DNA of 64,000 nucleotides, from contig OY294044.1 in assembly GCA_958510825.1 (NCBI GenBank), positions 39,729,816 to 39,793,815 of the forward strand, given 5' to 3'. Each line of letters opens with the position of its first letter. Positions within the stretch are counted from its first letter, which is position 1. Below the pieces are notes generated by a model. It did not search any database. It was not told where the DNA came from and worked only from the letters and a program-made list of their open reading frames with translations. The DNA comes from Brachypterus glaber (taxonomy: Eukaryota; Arthropoda; Insecta; Coleoptera; Kateretidae). Positions 47,701 to 59,700 of the stretch are shown here, piece by piece. Position numbers and translations under genes: made by a program.

Positions 47701-50700
47701 TCCGGAAGGGCGGGGAGTAATTTTCTTAAAAATGGGTATATTGGGGATTTTAGGTCGCTAAATATGAATCTTGGAATAATTTTTTTCTAAATCTAAAAAT
47801 ATGACCTTGAACTACATTTTGACAGGTTGTAGATTGGTGTTGTTGCAGGGACCACCTATACCGAATTTCATGTTTCTAGATCGGGGAGTTTAAAAGTTAA
47901 CAAAATATGACTTTAAACTGATATTTTGACAGGTGCGTACATTGGTCTTGTATTAGAGACCACCAATACCAAATTACATGCTTCTAGGTCTAGGTGTTTA
48001 AAAGTTAGCAAAATATGACCTTGAACTGTCATTTTGACAGTTGCGTAGATTGGTCTTGTTATAGGGACCACCTATGCCAAATTTCATGTTTCCAGGTCAA
48101 AGCGTTTAAAAGTTAACAAAATTTGACCTTGAACTGTCATTTCGACAGGTACATAGATTGATCTTGTTTCAAGGACCATCTGTACCAAATTTCATGTTTT
48201 AATTTAATTATTAAGTACACCAAACAAAAAAAAAATGAAAATTTACTTCGTTAGAAAGTCTACACGGTTTTTACGGTTATTTTAGATTTTCTACCAGAAA
48301 TCTTTTTCATGTCAATTTGTAATTTTAAGGTTAGAATTCCATAATATATGCCTAATTGAAAATTAGACAATTAATTAATTATTAAATAAAATCAACAAGT
48401 TATAACTAATAATAATAATTATTAGCGTTAGAAAGTCTACAAAGAATAAATCCACGCTCTTAAGGTTTTTACTTTTGTGAAAATATATAAAAAAAACTCA
48501 CCTTTTAAAGAAACACTCTTCACAAGCCCGACACAATAGACGACTATTGCTGCCAACTAAGACCTTAAACTAACGAAAATGTTTCCAGACAACTCTAAAA
48601 CCAGCGTTAAAAAGTCTACATTGGAAAAATATGAAACCTTCTTATTTTTTTTTATTTGTTTTTTTTTGCTATGGGAATGATATTTCAGAGTCCATAGTAT
48701 TTACGTATTACAACTATTTTATTTAAAACTTTATATTTATATTTTTAATTTACTCTTAAAGTAGCAAAAAAAAATCCGGGACATGGCATTTTTACTGACT
48801 TTTTTACATAAAAAAATCATAATATCCTCAAAAAGACACGTACTTTAACCAAATCTATAGCGCTAAACTGACAAAACATTAGCGTTTCCAATAATATTAA
48901 AAAAAAATTGTATTTCCAGACAGCCTAGTGGCCACAGTTGGTAGACTGACCGAAATATGAACTATTTTATTATTTTTTTGGGAGCAATATTTTTGAATTT
49001 CACTAATTTTAGGAAGCTTTGAAAAAAGTAGGTGAATGTGAATCGGAGAGGGAAAGGGAAGACGAAACCTTATGCGCTTCCATGAAAGACCTCACCTGCA
49101 TCAAACCAGCTATCAAATTAATGGAAGAGTGTCTTCCTCAACGTTCTCGTGAAATTCCTTCGTTAATCTTACAAAGTATTCAAGACGTTACACAATACGC
49201 TTGTGCTACCAATGGAGAACATATTTTTGGTAAGTATACAAAACGGAGAAATCAAATATCAAGGCTGACGTGATTCTTTTTAATGAAACACAGCGCATTG
49301 GACGGGCCGTCTCCCCACTACAACCACGTCAGCCTGGATCGTTTTATCTTTGTTTTCTCTGTATTGTATAATTTCAAACAAATGGTATTTACTGACCCAT
49401 CCAACCAATAGTTCTAATTACACAGGCCTACATTTTAAAACTCTGAATAATTCTTGCATTTTTTAGTAATATGTATATTTACTGAAAAAACAACCCTGAT
49501 TTCAGAATTTTACCAAAACCTTTAAAGTAGATTTTTCTAAAAAAGGATAAATTTGGGCTTTGCCCTTTGTTTCCCTGATCCCTTTAATTTTCTTTTATAA
49601 TAATCAGGGACCGGACTTTTTATAAACAAGCCTTTCTTACTTAATACTAGCATTCATTTGCCGAGGGCTCGCAAAAGTTAGAATTTTATAAAGACTATTT
49701 TTAAATTAAATCGGCACTTTAAACGATATTTTACTAACCAGGCCATCGCGATGCATCTTGTCGAAGCTATTATTACATAGTGGCTTATCTACAGATGTGT
49801 ATAAACATGGTGTTCCAGTTAGTAAAATATTATTTAAAGTTTAAAGTATACCTATGATTATAATAATACTATAATATTATTACTAATAATATATTTTTAA
49901 AAATTGTAAATTTTGCGAGCTGCTGGTAAATGAAAAAGTCCGGCCTCTAATAATAACGCCGGCCCACAAAAAAAAGTATATTGTCCTGGGGTAGAGACAT
50001 ATCTATTCCTATAGATTTTGAGGCGCTGACTTCAAATCTGGTGTCAAATCAAAATTCTACCGGCTGGTTTTTTGACTATACTCAAAAAATGGGCGAGAAT
50101 ACTCAAAAATCTCATATTTTAAATAATTTCTCGCACATTTGTTAAAGAATGTGACTTGTTTCCGACTGTTCATGAATTTTGAGTGGCTGAAGAAGAATCG
50201 AATATCCATACAGCACCGTAATAAACTCATTTTTTTCTGGGTTCGAAAATGAGTAAAATTACTCAAAATTCACTTTTTTTTTTTAATTTTTATTATCATA
50301 TTTCAAATAAATACGTGTGCAGAAGTAGATATCAAGCTACTCTTATGTATTTTGAGCTGCTGAGATCGAATCCAACGTCAAACAATACAATAACCAGATT
50401 GAGTCTGGAGTAAAAACGCACAAAAATTTTACATACAGCCTGTTCCAGAACTCGCGTACAGAAATTTGAGGATATATTAAAAACCCTCTGGAAAATATGA
50501 AAAAAATTAAAAAAAAATCCATTTTCAATACTAAAAGGTAATTTAACATCAGTATATACAGCCTGTTTCAGAACTCGCTTACAGAAATTTGAGGGTATAT
50601 TAAAAATCCTCTGGAAAATATGAAAAAAATGTAAAAAAAATCTTCGTTCAATTCAAAAATAAGAACGCTTTAAGTGGACCAATGCTGTTGCTGATGTTAA

Positions 50701-53700
50701 ATTACCTTTAAAAGTTGAATTTGTAGTAATGGAAGCAAATTTAATTATTGCAGGTACATATTCTGTAGGTTGACATGGTAATTAATGTGACATAAATATT
50801 TATTAATGTCAAAAAACCACCGCCGGATGGAGTGACCCTATAAAAATAGAATATTTGATAGCCTCTGTCGGTTTTGTCGAAATATAATAACTTAAAAAGA
50901 TTCTAAAGTTGAAAGTCTCAAACAATGCACGCGTCAACAATTAAAATGCAAACATAGATACTAATAAGTAGGGAAAAACTAATTTGTAGGTAATTTAACA
51001 TCAGCAACAGGATTGGGTCTGTCAAGTTAGCCCCCCCCAGTTAAAACTTAGGGTCGAAAAATACATAGGTAGTTTGCACACAACTTGCACAACCTTGCAC
51101 AACCAAAAAAAAAAGCTTGCGCACTAACCATTGGTTAATTATATGAAAAAAACCGTGGGGGGGCTAACTTGACCTTAGCCCCTTCCCCAGTAAAAAAGTT
51201 AAAAATTTTCACAACAATCTAATAGTAAATAGCTTGCACAAGCTTGCACAACCAAAATAAAAGCTTGCGCACCCTTAACAAGAGCGGTGAGGAGTAAATA
51301 ATGTTTACCGACAGCACCCCCCCAGAACTAAAATTGACCGAAAAATGTTGTAGTATGTTAAAAAAAAGCTTGCACAACCTTGCACAACCAAAATAAAAGC
51401 TTGCGCACCCTTAACAAGAGCGGTAACGGGTAAATAATGTTTACCGTCAGCCCCCCCCAGAACGAAAATTGACCGAAAAATGTTGTAGTATATATAAAAA
51501 AAAGCTTGCACAACAAGAGCGGTAACGGGTAAATAATGTTTACCGTCAGCCCCCCCCCCCAGAAAGAAAAATGTTGTAGTATATTAAAAAAAGCTTGCAC
51601 AGCCCCTCACAAACAAAGTAAAAGCTTGCGCACTCTTAACAAGAGCGATGAGGTGTAAATAATGTTTACCTTCAGCCCCGCGCAGAACTATTATTTAATA
51701 AAAAAGTTTAAAAAAATTATTACTATCTAATTACAAGTCCCTTGCACAACCAAAATAAAAGCATGCGCACCCTTAACAAGAGCGGTGGGGGTAAATAGTG
51801 TTTACCGTCAGCACCCCCCCCCTCCCCAGAACTAAAATTGACCAAAAAATATTGTGGTATATTAAAACAAAGCTTGCGCAAACTTGCACAACCAAAATAA
51901 AAGCTTGCGCACCCTTAACAAGAGCGGTGAGTGGTAAATAATGTTTACCGTCGCCCCCCCCCCCAGAACTAAATTTGACCAAAAAATGTAATATATTAAA
52001 AAAAAACTTGCACAACCTTGCACAATCAAAATAAAAGCTTGGGCACCCTTAACAAGAGCAATAAGGTGTAAATAATGTTTACCTTCAGCCCCGCGCAGAA
52101 CTATTATTTAATAAAAAAGTTAAAATTTTTCATTACTATTTAATAGTAAGTCTCTTGCACAGCCAAAATAAAACCATGCGCACCCTTAACAAGAGCGGTG
52201 AGCGGTAAATAGTGTTTAGCTAAAATTGACCAAAAAATATTTTGGTATGTTAAAACAAAGCTTGCGCAACCTTGCACAACCAAAATAAAACTTGCGCACC
52301 CTTAACAAAAGCGGTGAAGGTAAATAGAACTATAGTGCTTACCGTCACATTTTTTATGATTTTTTTTTGCCTTAGGGTGAGCACTATACCCCGGTCTCCC
52401 CTATGGCTTTTTAAGGCTGCTGAAATTGAATCTGATAATTTTTTTAACTCCACCCCCGCGGGGGTGAGCGGATAAATATTTTTAAATATTTTCAATATTT
52501 TCGTCAAAATTAGTATATAGGGGTTTTTGGGGTCGACGAATATGAATCTAATATTATTTTCAAATTTCACCCCCTGAGTGGGAGGGTAGTTTTTGTAAAA
52601 ATTGTTATATTGGGGTTTTTGAGGTTTCTGAAAGTGAATCTGATAATGAAAAAATTCTAACTGCACCCCCTGAGGGGCGGGGGTAGTTTTCTTGAAAATT
52701 GATATATGTTTTTGAGGTCGCTTAAGCAGAATCTTAAAATATTTTTTTTCTAAATACACCCCCTGAGGGGCGGGGGGTAGTTATCGTAAAGTTGGTATAT
52801 TGGGGTTTTCAAGGTTGCTAAAATTGAATCTGATAATAAAAAATCCATTTCACGCGCGGAAGTGAAAAATGGGAAAGCTCTTTTACTGGGCAGTGTATTT
52901 TTTATCTTCAACAACAAAATAAATAAAATGAAAATTTTATTAGAAAGAAGTTTTTAATAAAAAACTTTTAAGTCACTAAAAAAAATAAATTAAGTACCTA
53001 CCCACTGCCGCCAACAAATTATTGATTTACGTAAAAAAAGTATTGTAGGCTACTTCAAAAGTGCATTTGCTTTTATTTTATACTATAACATTTTTTGGTC
53101 AATTTTAGTTCTGAGGGGGCTTGTTAAGGGTGCGCAAGGTTTTATTTTGGTTGTGCAAGGTTGTGCAAGCTTTTTTTTTAATATACTACAACATTTTTTT
53201 GTCAATTTTAGTTCTGGGGGGCTGACCGTAAACATTATTTACTCCCCACTGCTCTTGTTCAGGGTGCGCAAGCTTTTATTTTGGTTCTTCAAAGATGTGC
53301 AAGCTTTTTTTTAATATACTACAACATTGTTTGGTCAATTTTAGTTCTGGGGGGGCTGACGGTAAACATTATTTACTCCCCACCGCTCTTGTTAAGGGTG
53401 CTCAAGCTTTTTATTTGGTTGTGCAAGCTTTTTTTTAATATACTGCAATAGTTTTTAGACAAATTTAGTTCTGGGGGGGGGGTGATGGTAAACATTATTT
53501 ACCCCTCACCGCTCTTGTTAAGGGTGCGCAAGCTTTTATTTTGGTTGTGCAAGGTTGTGCAAGCTTTTTTTAATATACTACAGTACTATTACATTTTTTG
53601 GTCAATTTTGTTCTGGGGGTGGCTGACGGCAAACATTATTTACCCGTTACCACTCTTGTTAAGGGTGCGCATGCTTTTATTTTGGATGTGCAAGCTTTTT

Positions 53701-56700
53701 TTAATATACTACAACAGTTTTTAGTCAAATTTAGTTCTGGGGGGGAGGGGCTGACGTTAAACATTATTTACCCCTCACCGGTCTTTTTAAGGGTGCGCAA
53801 GATTGTATTTTGGTGGTGCAAGTTTTTTTAATACACTACAACATTTTTCGGTCAATTTCAGTTCTGGGGGGGGGGGGGGCTGATGGTAAACATTATTTAT
53901 CCCTCACCGCTCTTGTTAAGGGTGCGCAAGCTTTTATTTTGGTTGTACAAGGCTGTGCAAGCTTTTTTTTAATATACTACAACATTTTTCGGTCAATTTT
54001 CGTTCTGGGGGGGGGCTGAAGGTAAACATTATTTACCCGTTACCGCTCATGTTAAGGGTGCGCAAGCTTTTATTTTGGTTGTGCAAGCTTTTTTTTAACA
54101 CACTACAACATTTTTCGGTCAATTTTAGTTCTGGGGGGGGGGCTGACGGTAAACATTATTTACCCCTCACCGGTCTTTTTAAGGGTGCGCAAGATTTTAT
54201 TTTGGTTGTGCAAGCTTGTGCAAGCTATTTACTATTAGATTGTAGTGAAAAATTTTAACTTTTTTGCTGGGGGCCTTAGCCCCCCCACGGTTTTTTCATA
54301 AAATTAACCAATGGTTAGTGCGCAAGGTTTTTTTTTGGTTGTGCAAGTTGTGTGCAAACTACCTATGTATTTTTCGACCCTAAGTTTTAACTGGGGGGGG
54401 GGGGGTAACTTGACCGACCCAACAGGATTGGTCAGGTTAAATAGCTTCCTTTTTAATTAGTATTGAAGATGGATTTTTTTTTGAATTTTTTTTTCATATT
54501 TTCCAGGTTTTTAATATACCCTCAAATTTCTGAACAAATCCGATTTATTTCCAAAACTAAAGTTAATGTACTGGGGTTCACGGTACCCCTCAATATTATT
54601 AAGTTACAAAAAATGTGCCCAAAATCTAACATCGGATCCTAGTAGTGGAAGGTCTGAACATTAAATAACCACTTTCAGTAAAATCCCAACCGTAGCGCTT
54701 TTGGAGAAAAGGCTTAACATCTCTTCAGGAGGATTCACGCTTCGTACCATTTATTTTTAGAAATGAGTTTACTTTAATCTTATATAATTTTTGCTGCAGA
54801 ATTCGAATCCACTTGTAAAATTTTGCTAACTATTTGCATTTTCTATAAAAACGCAATTACTTATGCATTTAATGCTATTTTAGAACGACCATATTAAAAC
54901 AGTCTTTTAGTCTAACGGTTTTTTAGCAAGCTAAGAATAAAGCTTTATTCTTATACTTTAAAATTGTAAAATTATAAAACATAATATATTTATGTTTTGT
55001 ACCTGCTGACCCATTTAAAAAAAGATATTTAGAGATGCTTAAGCCTAAATGTGTAGACTAGTGTTATTAGAAATGTTATTTTTTCTGACAGCGGTTCTCA
55101 ATAAGTCATCAGTTCTTATTAAGGTTTTATAAAAAAACGTTATGTTTAAACTAAGGAAAAATGCCATTTTTACATTGTTTAAAAATAATTATGTTGCTTT
55201 ATAATTTTAATTTCTAAGTGTTTTTTTTATTTTATGAACTGGATCTATAATTAAATTTCAAAACAATTTGTATTTGATTTTAATTATTTTTACTGAACTA
55301 TGGCAAGGTGAACTGAGGGCTATGTTTTTTATATATTTGTATTTATGCATGCATATTTATTTAGTACCTTCTATAGCCTAAACTACTGGGTCGATTTTAA
55401 CGACAGGCAAAAATCAAAAGAATTATCACGCAAGTGATATAGGCGATATCAGGGCCGTGCGCAGGATTTGCTAATGGGAGGGGGGGGGTTATCAAATTTT
55501 TCAATCTTCAATAAAAGAACGTAAAAAATAAAGTATATTATAGAAGGAGAAGCGTTATTTGAGATCGTGTAAAAAACCAAAATCATAAAAACGACGGGTA
55601 TTTTCATTTTTAGGTTTCCCAAGATGATTAAGACCATTTACAGAATAATGTTTATCTGTTATAACCCAGGATCAAACCGTTCACCCAATCATATAATAAT
55701 AAACCCATTTATTTTTTATTGATTATCTAGAAAAAAAAATATCTGTTTAAGTCTGACTAAACGAAATTTTACCACAAAAAGTATTTTTGTACTTTTAGTA
55801 AAGTATAATGTATTAAATTTTGGTTTTGGGACCGCTGCATTTAATCTCCACGATTCTGCTAAATTTGACACTATAATCAAAATTTGACGGATAGCACAAA
55901 AGTCTACAAAGTTAAGCATAAATATCTGAAACTATGGTTTAATTAAAGGGTCTGAAAGTGCAATATATACACATATTATGCTTTGAACTTTTACGATTTT
56001 AAAGAAGAAGCGTAAAGCTGAATTTTAGGCTCGCCAAAAGAGCGTTAGGTTAAAAAACTATTTTAATATGGTTGTTCTAAAATGGCATTAAATGCAGAAG
56101 TAATTGCGTTTTTCTAGAAAAAGAAGAGAGTTAGCTAAATTTTTCAATGGGTTTCGAATTCTGCAGCAAAAATTATATAAGATTAAAGCAAACTCATTTC
56201 TAAAAGTAAATGGTACGAAGCGTGAATCCTCCTGAAGAGATGTTAAGCTTTTCTCGAAAAGCGCTACGGTTGGGATTTTACTGAAAGTGGTTATTTAATG
56301 TCCGGACCTTCCACTACTGGGATCCGTTGTTAGATTTTGGGCACATTTTTTTTTAACTTAATAATATTAAGGGGTACCGTGGGTTGAGACCCATCTATCC
56401 TTATGTACTTTGAGGCGCTGAATTTAAATCTAATGTAAAATTGAAAATCTACTGGCTGATTTTTTAACTAGACTCAAAAAATGAGTAAAAACGCACAAAA
56501 ATCTTACATATATATTTACAAATCTGCTTTATTTCGAAACAAAGGTTAATGTCCTGGGGTTTAGACCCATCTATTCTTATATATTTTGACGCGCTGAATT
56601 TAAATCTAATGTCAAATTGAAAATCTACCAGTTAGTTTTTTAACTAGACCCTAAAGATGAGTGAAAACACACAAAAATCCAGATCAGTAATTTTTTAGTC

Positions 56701-59700
56701 TAGTTGATAAACCAGCCGGTAAGTTTCCAGTTTGGCATTATATTTGAATTCAGCGCCTTAAAATACATAAGAACAGATGGGTGTTAGTCGAGGACATTAA
56801 CTTTTGTTTTAAAATAAAGCGGATTTGAAAATGTATATGTAAGATTTTTGTGTGTTTTCACTCATCTTTTGAGTCTAGTTGAAAAACTAGCCGGTAGATT
56901 TTCAATTTGACATTATATTTGAATTCAGCGCCGCAAAATACATAAGAATAGATGGGTCTAAACCCCAGGACATTAACCTTTGTTTCGAAATAAAGCAGAT
57001 TTGTAAATATATATGTAAGATTTTTGTGCGTTTTTACTCATTTTTTGAGTCTAGTTAAAAAATCAGCCAGTAGATTTTCAATTTTACATTAGATTTAAAT
57101 TCAGCGCCTCAAAGTACATAAGGATAGATGGGTCTCAACCCACGGTACCCCTTAATATTATTAAGTTAAAAAAAAATGTGCCCAAAATCTAACAACGGAT
57201 CCCAGTAGTGGAAGGTCCTGAGGACATCAAATTTTGTGTCGAAAAGAAGTAAGATTTTTGTGTTTTTACTTCTTAAGAAAAGTGACCTGGTTATGGTATT
57301 GTTTGACGTCAGATTCGATCTCAGCAGCTCTAAATACATAAGAAAAGCTTGATATCTACTTCTGCACATGAAATTATTTGAAACAATAAAAAATTCTAAA
57401 AAAAAATTGTGAATTTAGAGTAATTTGACTCATTTTCGAACCCAAAAAAAATGAGTTTATTACGGTGCTATATGGATATTGGATTCTTATTCAGCGACTC
57501 AAAATTCATAAAAACAGTTGAAAACAAGTCATGTTTTTTAACAAATGTGCGAGAAATTGTTTCAAATGTGAGATTTTTGAGTATTCTCGCTCATTTTTTT
57601 GAGTCTAGTTAAAAAAACAGCTGGTAGATTTTTAATTTAACATTATACATATTTAAATTAAGCGCCTCAAAATACATAAGAATAGATGGGTCTTAACCCT
57701 AGGACATTAACTTTTGCTTCGAAATAAAACGGAATTGAAAATATATATGTAATATTTGTGTGTGTTTTCACTCATTTTTTGAGTCTAGAAGAAATGTTAA
57801 CCGGTTGTGGTGTTATTTGACGTCGGATTCGATCTCAGCAGCTGAAAATACATAAGAGTAGCTTGATATCTACTTCTGCACATAAACTTATTTGACATAA
57901 TATAAATAAAAAAAAAATAATTTTGAGTAATATCACTCATTTTCGAACCCAGAAAAAAATGATGTTTATTACGGTGCTATATGGATATTGGATTATTATT
58001 CAGCAACTCAATTCATAAAAACAGTGGGAAACAAGTCACATTTTTAACAAATTTTCGAGAAATTATTTCAAATATGAGATTTTTGAGTATTCTCGCTCAT
58101 TTTTTGAGTTTAGTTAAAAAACTAACCCGTAGATTTTCGATTTGACATCAGATTTGAATTCAGCGCCACAGAATCTATAAGAATAGATAGGTCTCTATCC
58201 CAGGACAATATACTTTTTTTTATGGGCCTGTGTAATTATAAAAAGGAATTATATCTATATTAGTAATATATATTTTTGACAGCCATAACATAAACATATT
58301 TTTTCCAGAATTAATTTAAAATATAACAAGAACATATTTTTTTTAGAATTGACCAACCCATGTCTCTTCAACATGAACTACCGTACTCAAAGATGCATTA
58401 ATATAGAGTCCATGTTAAACTGCAACAGTACCAAACCAAAACTCCATCAAAAGATGAACTTTGCGAGTGAGTAATTAATATTTTTTAATAACTAATAATA
58501 ACTTATTAAAGTTTGATATCACCGAACCACAAAAAATACACTACCCAATAGAAAAGCTTTCCCAGTTTTCCACCCTGGTCGTGAAGATGGATTTTTTGTT
58601 ATTTAAATCAGTTTTAGCGACCTCAAAAACCCTAATATTCCAGTATTCACAAAAATATTATAAAAAATATTCGGTTAATATTTAAAATTAATTTAAAATA
58701 ATAATTATTATTATTATAATAAATAAGTAAAATACATTTTTTGCCTTCTGCCCCGCGCGGGTAAAGTGGAACCATTTTTATTATCAGATTCACTTTCAGC
58801 AACCTCAAAAACCCCAATAAACCAACTTTCACAAAAATTGCCCCCACTCACAGGGTGAATTTGAAAAAACGTATTCTAAGATTTAGTTTTAGGGAACGTT
58901 CAAGAATTACGTAACGCAAAATGTACCAAAAGCCATACACTTCATACCTCGGTTCTCGCGTTATTCAAGGCTGTAGAGATTTCATATTTTGGCTACCCCA
59001 TGACATGCAGTGTATGAATTTTGATACAATTATCGTTACGTAATACTTTAACCTCAATATACCAATTTAAAAAAATACCCTTCGCCCTTCAGGGGGGGTG
59101 GAGTTTTTTTATTCTAAGGTTTAGTTTTAACGACCTCAAAAACCTCCACATACCAGTTTTCACGAAAAGAATGTAAATATTTAAAATTAATTACCACCTC
59201 CCTTCGGGAGTGAAGTTACGATTTTTTTATTATTAGATTCAGTTTCAGCTACCTCAGGACATATTTGGTTTCATCGACCTCAGAATCCCTATACTGGGTG
59301 TTTCACGATAGACAGATCAGACGATTTGTGGCGTATTAACAAAGATATTAAAATGAAATTTTTACCAGTTAATATACACCTATATAGCTATCTTCAATTG
59401 ACCTAAACAAAAGTTCTCTACTCTTTTTTGTTTTTGTGCCAGAGCTCCACACAAGCATTTTTTTGCACATAACATTTTAAAATGCCAAAATTTAAATGAA
59501 TTACAATTTTTCGTTTGGACTTTTTTTTACAAAAAACGTTAACTTCGTTGTAAATTTTTGATTTGAAAGAACCTTAAAAATGGGGATTTGTATTTTGGAA
59601 TGAACTTCATAAAAAGTAGGATGCTATGAAATTAAAATGAAATATGTATGCCGTGTGATGACACTAAATGTCAAATGTAATATTGAAATGTATCATACAT

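Larger units (their letters stand above)
49965..58224. mobile_element. CAC-terminus foldback element, 8.3 kb, filling intron 3
   Basis: The left end CACAAAAAAAAGTATATTGT and the right end (inverted, CATAAAAAAAAGTATATTGT) are flanked by GGCC (49961-49964 and 58225-58228). The arms run for at least 430 bp (49965-50420 against about 57290-58224) and share boxes such as GTCCTGGGGTAGAGAC and GCAGAAGTAGATATCAAGCT. No coding frame of its own. It holds the nested elements 51015-54420 and 54579-56381. The right end lies 122 bp before exon 4. Confidence 0.8.

Noticed and set aside
51305..54258. Several open frames of 68-169 codons in the 51-54 kb region
   Set aside because: They are translations of tandem units with G/C-runs and repeat the same peptide in shifted frames.
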